Assembly: GCF_009296315.1 (NCBI RefSeq)
Contig: NZ_WHLY01000002.1
Span: 5,616,501 to 5,680,500 of the forward strand
DNA from: Salmonirosea aquatica
Lineage (GTDB): Bacteria; Bacteroidota; Bacteroidia; Cytophagales; Spirosomataceae
Reading direction: 5' to 3'
Length of the DNA: 64,000 nucleotides
The notes below the pieces were generated by a model. It saw only the letters and a list, made by a program, of their open reading frames with translations. It ran no database searches and was not told the DNA's origin. Below, one piece after another: positions 37,429-46,606 of the stretch. Made by a program: the position numbers and the translations under genes. Every line of letters starts with the position of its first letter. Position 1 is the stretch's first letter.

Positions 37429-40070
37429 ATGAGGCGTTTTTACCAGTTTGCAGCGGCAATTGGTTTGCTGTTTTTTTGCTATTCAGCCCAGGCTAGTCAC
37501 ATCTTGGGAGGTGAAATCCGGATGGAGACCACCAGTGAGGCAAATCGGTTTTCGTGCAGTATGATTCTCTTCTGGGATCAGAATCGGCTAACGGTGGCTA
37601 ATCGCGAACCATCCGTGGAAATTCTCTTCTACCGAAAACGAGACAATCAATTGGTTTTCAAAACCTCCCTACCCTACATTACTTCACGGAATGTAGATTA
37701 TCAGAATCAGGTCTGTTCTGGGCTACGTAATTTGAAAACAGTAGAAGGTACCTACAATGCTAAAGTTTCACTAAATCCTGGAGATTTTTCTGATCCAGGA
37801 GGGTACTATATTGTCTGGGAAAGGTGCTGCCGCAATGCCGATATCAGCAACATTCGTGAACCGGGCGCGAGCGGGCTGGTATTTTACCTTGAGTTCCCCC
37901 CCTATCGGTTCGTAATTCATCACCAGTTTTTAATTTTCCGAATGGCGATTATATATGTCTGGGTTTGCCCTATTCCACAAATTTGTCTGCTACGGACGCC
38001 GATGGTGATGAACTACGCTACTCGGTTGTTACTCCTTTTCGAGGAAATACAAGTCTGGATTACCCAATCGGGGATGATTCACCCAAGTCGGGATACCCTT
38101 TGATAGAATGGCTACCCGGTATCTCGTCTCAAAATATGATCCCCGGAAATCCCGCTCTCAGTATTGATCTACGAACGGGCAGATTAACGGTGACGGCCAG
38201 TCAATTGGGTTTATATGTATTTACGGTACAATGTGAAGAATACCGTAATGGAGTAAAGATTGGGGTAGTCCGGCGAGATTTTCAATCACTCGTCATCGAG
38301 TGCAGTCCTAATTCGCCCCCGGTCCCTGTAATTGTGCATGATCAGAAGATTATGCCGACCATTGAACTTTGCATCCAACCCATACTGCTTCAAATACAGG
38401 AACCGGGGAACTGGGCCTACCAGTGGCAAATTGACGGACAAGACATACCTGGAGCTAACGCTTCTGCACTTCAAGTAAATCAAGAGGGTCGTTACTCAGT
38501 ACAAAGAAGTTCTAAAAGTACGAATCAGGATCAATGTTCGATGCCGGTTTCATCTGAGCCAGTGGAAGTAGTACCCGAACCACTTCCTTCCGCCCTGATT
38601 GATAAAAAAAAGGATATACTTTGTGAGGGAGGTACCCTTGCTTTGCAGGCAGAAACAAAAAGTTCATATGTATATGAATGGAGAATAGGCATGAATCAGC
38701 TGGCAGAAACTGGACCTAGCATAACTGTTCAGAAAGGGGGCACATACTCACTTCTAGTCAGAAATGAACAAAATGGTTGTACTGCTACTGATAGTATCGA
38801 AGTGAAAGTTGAATCAATACGGGTGAAACTACCTGCTGAGGTAGAAATATTGAGGGGACAAAATGTAGAGCTTACTCCAAAAGTAGAATCTACTTCATCA
38901 GCCATCCAGTACAAATGGTCACCTCCTGAAGGGCTTAACAGTACTACCGAAAGTAAGCCCTTAGCATCGCCCGAAAAAACAACCGATTATATTCTACAGG
39001 TCGAAACGCCTGGTGGTTGCCAGGCAACGGCTCCTATCAAAGTGGTCGTTAACGAGTGCCAAGAGATCCCCATTCCTATACCTACGGTATTATATAAGAA
39101 CAAACCCGTTAAGGAAATCGAACTTTGCTCAGGAGGAGATATAAAGCTGGAGACGGATAGTGAAGGTGATTGGAATTACCAATGGCAAATCAATGGACAA
39201 AATATTACCGATGCTACTGGTTCCAGCTATGTTGCCAGCAAAGTGGGTAGCTATACTGTAGTTCGGAGTTCAAAAAATGAAACTCCGGCAATCTGTATAA
39301 AGCCCGCAATATCTATAGGGGTTGAGGTAGTGGCTGGTATACCTCCGATTGCAAATATCGAGGCTACTAGTATTGTATTTTGCGCAGGAAAACCATTACA
39401 ATTGAGCGCTGACAGCGCTACTTCATCTCGGTATACATGGAGTTTGGACGGAAAAATGCTTAGTCAGACTAGTGATAAGGTGAATGTTGACTCGCCAGGG
39501 ACCTATACATTGGTGGTCCTTGACGGAAGGAATGGCTGTACTTCCACGGATAGTATTCTGATTAGGCAGGAGGAAATCAGTGTCTCACTTGCAGATGAAG
39601 TCTGGGTCAAACGAGGAGAATCCGTAATGCTGAATCCACAGGTTAATACTTCGGATTTTCCAGTTTCGTACTTATGGTCTCCTCCACTTGGCCTATCCAA
39701 TCCTCTGGATTCACTTCCGGTTGCGCTACCAGATCAGTCAACGGAATATGTAGTACGGGTAAGTACCCCTGGTGGATGTGAAGCTAAGGACAGCATCATG
39801 GTTTCGATTATAGACCGTATATTTCTGCCTGATGCTTTTAGCCCAAATGGTGATGGGATCAACGATGTTTTTATTATTCCGAATGGACAAGTCTTAATCG
39901 AAAACATTAAGATTTATAATCGTTGGGGTCAGGTAATTTTCTCAGAGGCCGGCTATACAACACCCTGGGATGGATATTTTAAAAATAAAGTTGTCGAAAA
40001 TGGAATGTATAACTACATCATTAAGACTTCTGACAATATTTACAAAGGTGCTGTACGTGTAATGTATTGA
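37429..40070 (+). pseudogene. T9SS-type adhesin-like protein 2, reading frame broken at a C7 tract
   Basis: Tandem paralogue of the preceding gene, starting 136 bp after it. Frame one (37429-38103) gives the signal peptide, HILGGEIRM and WERCCRN. A second frame gives the rest up to 40070: end of the N-terminal domain, six Ig/PKD-like modules arranged as two copies of the three-module unit of adhesin 1 (FQ/YQWQI, YEW/YTW, YKWSPPEGL/YLWSPPLGL), and a complete type B T9SS sorting domain (LPDAFSPNGDGINDVF, YNRWGQVIF). The break is at seven C (37896-37902); eight C (or five) restores 880 residues and brings back the expected FNFPNGDYIC block. Same caveat on sequencing error. Confidence 0.85.
37896..37902 (+). 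repeat. C7 homopolymer at the frame break of adhesin 2
   Basis: Seven C in GAGTTCCCCCCCTAT, at a different position from the tract in adhesin 1. One extra C restores the frame. Seven-base C/G runs elsewhere (queE, Hef-like gene, gntP gene) are read in frame. Confidence 0.88.
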
Positions 40071-40110
40071 ATCTCAAAGTATAAATTTCCACATCCTCAC
40101 CCCCTTATCT

Positions 40111-40139
40111 GTTAATTGCTTAGTAATAAGGCAATTAAC
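40111..40139. terminator. Inverted repeat after adhesin 2
   Basis: GTTAATTGC is repeated inverted as GCAATTAAC with an 11-nt loop, 40 bp after the stop. No T-tract follows on either strand, so terminator function is uncertain. The rest of 40071-40333 is A+T-rich and shows no convincing gene. Confidence 0.45.
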
Positions 40140-40333
40140 AATCCACGTGGAACAGTATATTGTTAATTGTTTCACATTCAGGCAATTGGCTGACATTTAT
40201 GCTCATCACCATGTAAAACTTTTAGCATTGTCTTCATGTAATACAAAATATTCAGTTAGAATTTCCCCCCTATTTTATAATAAATCTTCCTGTAAAAAGA
40301 GCAAGCAAATAATTAGAATTAGTCTTAATAAAT

Positions 40334-40771
40334 TTATTCAGGAACATATTGTTTAAATGTCCCGTCAGAGTAAAAGATAAGAATTCGTTCCACAGTTTTT
40401 GCTTCAAACGGTAGATCTTTTAGAGGCTCAGGATTGGTTTGTACCGGATCTATGGACGGGCTTTTTTGTATAGGCAAATCTAAGCCGTTACGTTTAGAAG
40501 GAATCGACGGTGAGTTCTCAGCTTTGGCTCTTGAACCGTAGGGAGTTGAAGTAATTGGTAAATCTAAATACTCCTCATCTTCCAGTATCCACTCCATTCC
40601 CAAATCTGGGTACCTACGGATAATTTTCTGCACGATGTCAAGACTTGGTCTATTTCTTCCCGCTAAAATGTGTGAAATACTTGACCGCTGTACTCCGATT
40701 TCATCTGCGAAGTGAGAGGGCGATATACTTTTATCGACAAGTATCTGTTTAATTTTGTCATTCAGTTCCAT
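40334..40771 (-). CDS. Xre-family helix-turn-helix regulator
   Basis: A 145-residue DNA-binding protein with a Cro/C1-type HTH at residues about 5-58 (SPSHFADEIGVQRSSISHILAGRNRPS), a Ser/Pro-rich linker and a short C-terminal beta segment (ERILIFYSDGTFKQYVPE). This two-part layout is common for small Bacteroidota chromosomal Xre proteins. The targets are unknown. The region upstream contains repeated ACAAATGT and a TGTAATTACA palindrome, so autoregulation is plausible. No toxin or phage partner lies next to it. Confidence 0.88.
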   Translation of the reverse strand: MELNDKIKQILVDKSISPSHFADEIGVQRSSISHILAGRNRPSLDIVQKIIRRYPDLGMEWILEDEEYLDLPITSTPYGSRAKAENSPSIPSKRNGLDLPIQKSPSIDPVQTNPEPLKDLPFEAKTVERILIFYSDGTFKQYVPE

Positions 40772-40789
40772 GAGTGTAGAAAATTAATG

Positions 40790-40860
40790 TACACAAATGT
40801 AAAATATAACATTGTAATTACATAATCACAAAAGTAAATTTTTGAGTTATTACAAATGTG
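40790..40860 (-). promoter_or_regulatory. Putative promoter/operator region of the Xre gene
   Basis: On the minus strand TACATTTG and TACTTTTG both match the TAnnTTTG -7 box. ACAAATGT (plus strand) occurs twice, about 60 bp apart, and TGTAATTACA (40813-40822) is a perfect palindrome. The mix suggests an autoregulated promoter; there is no direct proof. Confidence 0.4.
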
Positions 40861-40940
40861 ATTCCTTTCTTAGAGATATATAAACTTGTATTTAACATTG
40901 TGAATTCATTGGTAATTAGCTGTTTGCTTAAGATTTCTGG

Positions 40941-40974
40941 AAAAAATAAAGGCTACCCTATTTAAGAGTAGCCT
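40941..40974 (-). terminator. Terminator of dapD
   Basis: On the minus strand AGGCTAC pairs with GTAGCCT around an A+T-rich loop and is followed by TTTATTTTTT. It lies 69 bp after the dapD stop. Confidence 0.82.
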
Positions 40975-41042
40975 AAGAAAAATTTCTATTTAGTATTTCG
41001 AATTATTTAGTTTTTTAACAAGGAATGTAAAGATTTAGAATA

Positions 41043-41858
41043 CTAAATAGACACTTGATTATCACGTAGTGCATCATTTAGCGAAGTTTTCAGATCTGTA
41101 CTGGCTCGACGTTTACCAATGATTAATGCACAGGGTACATGATAAGTTCCTGCTGGGAAAGTTTTCGGAAGTGTACCGGGAATTACTACTGAATCCTCTG
41201 GAACGTACCCTTTATATTCGACAGGCTCCTCTCCTGTTACATCAATAATTTTAGAGCTACCAGTAATTACAACTCCTGCCCCCAAAACAGCACGCTTAGC
41301 TATGCGTGCACCTTCGACAACAATGCAGCGAGAACCGATGAAAGCTCCATCTTCTATAATAACGGGAGACGCTTGCACAGGCTCAAGCACCCCTCCTATT
41401 CCAACGCCCCCACTCAGGTGTACATTCTTTCCTATTTGTGCGCAGCTTCCGACGGTAGCCCAGGTATCGACCATGGTACCTTCATCTATATAGGCTCCTA
41501 TATTCACGTAGGAAGGCATTAGAATAACACCTTTCGCTATATATGCTCCATAGCGAGCCACAGCAGGCGGCACTACCCTTACTCCAAGATCTGCATAACC
41601 TTTCTTTAACGCCATTTTATCATAGTATTCAAAGATCCCTACCGTGCTGGTAGTCATTTGCTGGACGGGAAAATACAACAGGATTGCTTTCTTAATCCAT
41701 TCATTTACCTTCCAGGTACCATTTGACAAGGGTTCTGCTACTCGTAATTCTCCTTTGTCAACAAGTTCGATGATACGATCAAGAGCTTCCCGGCTTTTTG
41801 AATCTTTTAAAGCTTCTCTGTTTTCCCAACAAGCGAGAATAATACTTTCTTCTAACAT
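41043..41858 (-). CDS. dapD: 2,3,4,5-tetrahydropyridine-2,6-dicarboxylate N-succinyltransferase
   Basis: Succinylates tetrahydrodipicolinate in the lysine/diaminopimelate pathway. It has 271 residues with a left-handed beta-helix of hexapeptide repeats in the middle (ARYGAYIAKGVILMPSYVNIGAY, split over several turns) and the DapD marker DTWATVGSCAQIG, then LSGGVGIGGVLEP. Full length. It appears monocistronic, with its own terminator, and faces a long A+T-rich region upstream. Confidence 0.95.
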   Translation of the reverse strand: MLEESIILACWENREALKDSKSREALDRIIELVDKGELRVAEPLSNGTWKVNEWIKKAILLYFPVQQMTTSTVGIFEYYDKMALKKGYADLGVRVVPPAVARYGAYIAKGVILMPSYVNIGAYIDEGTMVDTWATVGSCAQIGKNVHLSGGVGIGGVLEPVQASPVIIEDGAFIGSRCIVVEGARIAKRAVLGAGVVITGSSKIIDVTGEEPVEYKGYVPEDSVVIPGTLPKTFPAGTYHVPCALIIGKRRASTDLKTSLNDALRDNQVSI

Positions 41859-42542
41859 GTTAAATTAATTATTGAATAAAAACTATTTAAAATTCATGAA
41901 ATCAAGTACTTACACTATTAAAAATAATAAACTAATTGAAAGATGGAATTCAAAAAAGCTATGTTTTTTATCTATAATAGATATAATGGCTGAGGTTAGA
42001 TGTGTAAAAATACGAACTAATACTTACTTGAAGTAAAAAATGGATATATCGATCAATTTGCCGTCGTTCTCCAACTTAATTGTATTATGTCATAATTATA
42101 TTATACAGTAGACCTTCACATTTTAAATACAATTGAAGCAAATATTACTTAAAGAGGATGCCCCTGAGAGAAGGTCAATGAATAGCTCTCGTACATCAAT
42201 AGCACCTTTGAAGGCATATAATATTGCCAAAACTATTTCGGAAACATATGAATGATACATAAAAAATCTGTTAAAGACTGGCAATACCCAAAATGGTTTT
42301 ATTGTATAGTTTTTACTATAATAGAACTGTTACTAGACGAGGATAGAGTTAAAAGAAGGTTTCTTTATACTATTAAATTTAGTAATTTTTAACGATTTAT
42401 ATTAGCAAAATACTAAATAAATTAGTTATTATTGTAATTAAATACTATTTTAAATAGCTTCCATATACATGCTCTTATACAGTTCTACTAATTATTTTTT
42501 TCTACTTTTGCTTTATAAACAAAACCATAATCCCATATTAAA
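41859..42542. other. 684-bp A+T-rich intergenic region between dapD and gapA
   Basis: The most A+T-rich stretch in the window, between divergent genes. No convincing gene is found. A 45-codon minus-strand frame (42260 to 42123, starting MYHSYVSE) has a plausible amino-acid mix but no recognisable relative, no clear ribosome binding site and no coding support, so it is not called. No inverted repeats or target duplications pointing to an insertion sequence are obvious. The gapA -7 box lies at the right end. Confidence 0.5.
42503..42510 (+). promoter_or_regulatory. Putative -7 box of gapA
   Basis: TACTTTTG matches the Bacteroidota TAnnTTTG box, 32 nt before the ATG, inside an A+T-rich leader. 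No clear TTG is seen at -33. Confidence 0.5.
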
Positions 42543-43550
42543 ATGTCAAAAGTTAAAGTTGCTATCAATGGCTTCGGTAGGATCGGACGCTTAGTATACC
42601 GTCAGATTTACGATATGGAAGGAATAGACGTTGTTGCTATCAATGACCTTACCAGCCCTTCTGTATTAGCTCACCTTCTCAAATACGACACGGCTCAAGG
42701 CCGTTTTAATGTTGACGTAAAATCAACAGATAATTCTATTATTGTTGATGGAGAAGACGTTGTTATTTACGCCCAAAAGGATCCTTCCCTAATTCCGTGG
42801 AAAGATCACGATGTTGATGTAGTATTGGAGTGTACTGGTTTTTTCACTAGTGAAGAAAAAGCTTCCCTACACCTGAAAGCTGGTGCTAAAAAAGTCGTTA
42901 TCTCTGCTCCGGCCACTGGAAACCTTAAAACGATTGTCTTCAATGTAAACCATGATATTCTGGATGGTTCTGAAACAATCATCAGTTGTGCTTCCTGTAC
43001 AACTAACTGCCTTGCTCCTATGGCCAAGGTTATCGATGACACTTATGGCCTCGTAAATGGCCTTATGACCACCATTCACGCCTATACTAATGATCAGAAC
43101 ACCCAGGATTCTCCACATGCAAAAGGTGATTTGCGTCGGGCCAGAGCCGCTGCACAAAATATAGTTCCTAACAGCACAGGAGCTGCTAAGGCAATTGGTT
43201 TGGTACTACCTAACCTGAAAGGTAAATTAGACGGCTCAGCTCAGCGTGTACCAACCCTGACGGGCTCGTTGACTGAACTAACCTGTGTTGTTGGCCAAGA
43301 AGTGACCATCGACGAAATCAATGCTACAATGAAGGCCGCTTCAAACGAAAGCTTTGGGTACAATGAAGATGAAATTGTAAGTAGCGATATCATAGGTATT
43401 ACCTATGGCTCATTATTCGATGCAACCCAGACTAAGGTTCAAAAAGCGGGTGATTCTCAGCTGGTACGTGTAGTAAGCTGGTACGATAATGAGATGTCTT
43501 ACGTATCCCAATTGGTTAGGACCGTAATCTATTTTGCAAAAATGATATAG
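42543..43550 (+). CDS. gapA: Glyceraldehyde-3-phosphate dehydrogenase, type I
   Basis: Glycolytic enzyme oxidising glyceraldehyde-3-phosphate with NAD and phosphate. It has 335 residues. The NAD site is GFGRIG (10-15) and the catalytic site is SCASCTTNC with Cys152, followed by the catalytic His in the [10 protein letters not shown] segment. The C-terminal [10 protein letters not shown] is conserved. Codons lean to A/T more than in genes of the first 33 kb. It ends at a bidirectional terminator shared with trmB. Confidence 0.97.
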   Translation: MSKVKVAINGFGRIGRLVYRQIYDMEGIDVVAINDLTSPSVLAHLLKYDTAQGRFNVDVKSTDNSIIVDGEDVVIYAQKDPSLIPWKDHDVDVVLECTGFFTSEEKASLHLKAGAKKVVISAPATGNLKTIVFNVNHDILDGSETIISCASCTTNCLAPMAKVIDDTYGLVNGLMTTIHAYTNDQNTQDSPHAKGDLRRARAAAQNIVPNSTGAAKAIGLVLPNLKGKLDGSAQRVPTLTGSLTELTCVVGQEVTIDEINATMKAASNESFGYNEDEIVSSDIIGITYGSLFDATQTKVQKAGDSQLVRVVSWYDNEMSYVSQLVRTVIYFAKMI

Positions 43551-43572
43551 GAATTCAGATTCCCATCAAACA

Positions 43573-43608
43573 AAAAAACGGCTTCATTAATATGAAGCCG
43601 TTTTTTTT
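43573..43608. terminator. Bidirectional terminator between gapA and trmB
   Basis: ACGGCTTCAT pairs with ATGAAGCCGT around a TAAT loop, with a run of A on the left and T on the right, so it works on both strands. The last codons and stop of trmB lie inside the hairpin. Confidence 0.92.
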
Positions 43609-44261
43609 GTTATAGCATTTATATAATTTATGCTAAACCCTTTTCTTATAAACACCTGTTCATAATGTGTAACAATTTCATGGTGAAGGTCTAATAGCTG
43701 AGAATGGTATAAATCAGAAGTATAGCCCTCAACCGTGAAAAGGTTTGAGTTTTCAAGTCCTTCAAGACTATACTGATATAATGGAGTACTATCGGTTTTC
43801 AAATGAAAACGCCCCTCCGGTTTTAAATAATTCCAGTACTTTTTCAAAAAAAAATCATTTGTAAGTCTTTTCTTCTCATCGCGATCGCGCAGTTGAGGAT
43901 CAGGATGAACTAACCATATTTCTTCAATCTCATTACTTCCAAAAAATTCGTCTAAATATTGTATGGACGATCTTAAGAATGCCACATTGGTAAGACCAAG
44001 TTCAAGAGCGATTTTGCTTCCTCGGGCAATTCTATCTCCTTTGATATCAACTCCAATAAAATTCCTCTCTGGAAATTTCTGAGCTAAACCAATGGTATAC
44101 TCTCCTTTTCCACAGGCAAGTTCGAGTACAAGTGGGTTTGAATTGGCAAAATAAAACTCATTCCATTTCCCTTTTATAGTCGTGTAAAGTGGTTTACCAC
44201 GTTCGATCACATTCTCTGCACTCTGACAAAAATGGTACTTATCTAATTTCCTTCGGGTCAC
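43587..44261 (-). CDS. trmB: tRNA (guanine-N7-)-methyltransferase
   Basis: SAM-dependent enzyme that methylates G46 of tRNAs. It has 224 residues with the SAM motif LELACGKGEYT (about 46-56), GVDIKGDRI, the family signature WLVHPDPQLRDRDEKKRL and the C-terminal THYEQVFIRKGF. Its stop (43587-43589) lies in the gapA/trmB terminator stem. The start is 12 nt from the end of folC, so the two are likely cotranscribed. Confidence 0.95.
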   Translation of the reverse strand: MTRRKLDKYHFCQSAENVIERGKPLYTTIKGKWNEFYFANSNPLVLELACGKGEYTIGLAQKFPERNFIGVDIKGDRIARGSKIALELGLTNVAFLRSSIQYLDEFFGSNEIEEIWLVHPDPQLRDRDEKKRLTNDFFLKKYWNYLKPEGRFHLKTDSTPLYQYSLEGLENSNLFTVEGYTSDLYHSQLLDLHHEIVTHYEQVFIRKGFSINYINAITKKTASY

Positions 44262-44273
44262 TCTTCCTTAAAA

Positions 44274-45572
44274 TTATAATGAATTCAAATCGGCCACTAC
44301 AAATGTACTGCCACCTACGTATATTGCATCAGCAGCATTTGAATCATGGATGGCTTTTTCGAGGGCACTATTAACATTATCTAATGATTCTCCTGTAAAA
44401 CCGGCTATCTGAGCAGCCTGAACGAGATTTTCTACCGGCAAAGCTCTTGGATTTTGAGGCTGACAAAAATAGAATGTATCTTCATTAGAAAATAGTGAAA
44501 GGATAGATTCTATCTCTTTATCAGCTACAAACCCCAGTACGAATCGGTGCTTCGATGCCTCTATTTGTTTAAATTGTCCAATTGTGAGTTCCAGTCCCGC
44601 TTTATTGTGAGCGGTATCACAAAGCACCAGGGGCTCTGACTGAATTTGCTGCCACCTACCCTTCAAACCGGTGGTGGTCCGTACAGAAGCCAGGCCGGAT
44701 TTAATAGCCGATGGGTGTATGACAAATCCAGTGTCATTTAATATTTCCAGAGCAGAAAGTACCCCTTTCACATTGTTCAGCTGGTATTCTCCTAATAAAT
44801 CCAGTTGGTACCTATAGAGCTTTTTCTTATGAGAATACTTTACAGCAATATTTAATTTCCCAGTTTGAAACGAATGGGATGAAATCGTAATGCGCTCAGC
44901 AGCCACTACTAATCTTGCGTCCAATTCAGCGGCTCTTTCTTCAAATACATCTAATACTTCAGGGGGCATTCGTTCACTCAGCACTATCGGAATGGTAGGT
45001 TTGATAATTCCTGCCTTTTCAAAAGCAATTTTAGGTAAGGTATCCCCTAAGTACTGGGTATGGTCAAAACTTATATTAGTGATCAGCGCCAGTTCAGGGG
45101 TGATAATATTAGTTGAATCAAGCCTGCCCCCCATACCCACTTCTATTACTGCAACCTCAACATTCTCCGATGAAAAATAGGCAAATGCCATTGCCACAGT
45201 TACTTCAAAAAAAGATGGTTCAATTGATGCGATGTAATCCGAATGTACAGTAACGAATTCCGATACAAAGTCCTCTCGGACAGGTTGCCCATTTACACGA
45301 ATACGTTCAGTGAATGACTTCAAATGGGGAGAAGTATACAGTCCTACGCGATATCCTGCATGTTGTAACACCGACGCCAGCATATGTGAGGTACTTCCTT
45401 TTCCATTCGTTCCACCCACATGGATTGTTTTATAGGTATTTTGCGGATTGCCCAGTCGTTCACAAAAAGCACGTGTAGTAGAAAGGCCCGGCTTATATGC
45501 CCGGGCCCCGTGGTTCTGAAATACTGGCAAGCGACTATACAGGTAGGCTATTGCTTCCTCGTAGGTCATCAA
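44274..45572 (-). CDS. folC: Bifunctional folylpolyglutamate synthase / dihydrofolate synthase
   Basis: Adds glutamate to dihydropteroate and to folates. It has 432 residues of the Mur ligase type with P-loop HVGGTNGKGSTSHML (about 52-66), TSPHLKSFTERI, VEVGMGGRLDSTN and DTAHNKAGL. The start could be ATG 45572 or the next codon, ATG 45569. It begins 3 nt after the stop of the TonB-like gene, which indicates one transcript TonB-like, folC, trmB. Confidence 0.95.
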   Translation of the reverse strand: MMTYEEAIAYLYSRLPVFQNHGARAYKPGLSTTRAFCERLGNPQNTYKTIHVGGTNGKGSTSHMLASVLQHAGYRVGLYTSPHLKSFTERIRVNGQPVREDFVSEFVTVHSDYIASIEPSFFEVTVAMAFAYFSSENVEVAVIEVGMGGRLDSTNIITPELALITNISFDHTQYLGDTLPKIAFEKAGIIKPTIPIVLSERMPPEVLDVFEERAAELDARLVVAAERITISSHSFQTGKLNIAVKYSHKKKLYRYQLDLLGEYQLNNVKGVLSALEILNDTGFVIHPSAIKSGLASVRTTTGLKGRWQQIQSEPLVLCDTAHNKAGLELTIGQFKQIEASKHRFVLGFVADKEIESILSLFSNEDTFYFCQPQNPRALPVENLVQAAQIAGFTGESLDNVNSALEKAIHDSNAADAIYVGGSTFVVADLNSL

Positions 45573-45575
45573 TAT

Positions 45576-46492
45576 TTACTTTGCGCTGATTTTAAAAGTG
45601 ATAGTTCCGACGGATTCATCAGGTACATTGGCACCTGCTTTTTGCACAAAGGTCAAAACCCGTACGGCATCTTTGTATTTATTAATTACGGCATAGTCTG
45701 TAACAGTGGAGCGCAATTGGATTACGTTGCGTACTCGTCCGTTACTACCCACAATTATTTTGAATGTAATTTCGCCAGTAGCGTCTGAATTGTCATTCAC
45801 CTGAGGTGGTCTTGACCAGGACCATCCGTTCAGATTCAGACCAACCGCGGTACCTCCCCCACCTCCGCCACCTTTGTATGATTTAGAAAACAAGCTTCCC
45901 TCTTTGGCTCCCTTATCACCTACCCCACTAGCATCATCGCCATTATTATTCCCTCCTACTCCTTCCTTGGTACCATTGGTTCCATTACTTCCTGAGCCTG
46001 AACCCGATGACTTTTTAAACAGTGCATCGTTATTGATTTTTTTGGCCGGAGCGGGGGTAGTTGAAGTAGAAGTACTCGATGTATTGCTACTTACCTTCTT
46101 GGATTCATTGCGTTCTGGCTCTTCTACAGGGCTCTCGGTTTTGGAAGTTATCACCGGTTTTTCAGCTACCCTGGTAGTAGGTTTGATAGGCTCAGGACGG
46201 GGTGCAGGGGGGTAGGTTTAGGAGCCTCGGCTTTGCGCTCGATTTTTTCCTCCCCGGCTTTCATATTTTCCGCAATTTTGGAATCGCTTGGTTTATTAAA
46301 GGTTTGGATTTTCCCGCTTCCAACATTGCTCGTCCCATAATTAACCTCCACAAACAGTTCCATTGGCCCCACCGTAGCAGCCTCCTGATTCAGTCGGATA
46401 AAGAAAAAAGCAGTAAGCAGAAGAACCATAGACCCGACGGATATAGCCCAGGAAAGAGCGATACGTTCGCGGTCATCAGCAGTGGTAAGTAC
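45576..46492 (-). pseudogene. TonB-like energy transducer, reading frame broken at a C6 tract
   Basis: As written, two frames: one from ATG 46492 (MVLTTADDRERIALSW, an in-frame GTG at 46549 is less likely because it abuts a terminator) through a membrane helix and a Pro/Lys-rich stretch to a stop at 46166, and a second from about 46200 to 45576. One more C at the six-C run (46207-46212) joins them into 305 residues. The result is a normal TonB-type protein: N-terminal anchor, Pro-rich linker (PKPTP, then PRPEPIKPT), Gly/Ser-rich region and a C-terminal domain (GEITFKIIVGSNGRVRNV). The intact form would energise outer-membrane receptors. It lies directly upstream of folC. Confidence 0.8.
46207..46212 (-). 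repeat. C6 homopolymer at the frame break of the TonB-like gene
   Basis: Six G on the plus strand (six C in the coding strand, in ACCCCCCTG). Seven would restore the frame. Other six-base C/G runs in the window (folC, the amidohydrolase) are read in frame. Confidence 0.85.
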
Positions 46493-46550
46493 CATATACA
46501 GGACGTTTTTTTCGTATAACGTAAAATTACGCTTAATTCGTGTATCCACA

Positions 46551-46575
46551 AAAAAGGCCCTGAGGGCCTTTTTTT
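46551..46575. terminator. Terminator after the HU/SPOR gene
   Basis: AAAAAGGCCC and GGGCCTTTTT form a short G+C stem flanked by A and T runs, so it can act on both strands. It separates the HU/SPOR gene from the TonB-like gene. Confidence 0.85.
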
Positions 46576-46606
46576 GTAATGATTCAATATTTAGTGTTTG
46601 AGGAAT

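Noticed and set aside
40147..40356. 69-codon plus-strand frame between adhesin 2 and the Xre gene
   Set aside because: A+T-rich, no family, no ribosome binding site, and its 3' end overlaps the Xre gene antisense.
42123..42260. 45-codon minus-strand frame in the dapD-gapA gap, possibly a transposase scrap
   Set aside because: No recognisable motif, no inverted repeats or target duplication; too short to support in A+T-rich DNA.
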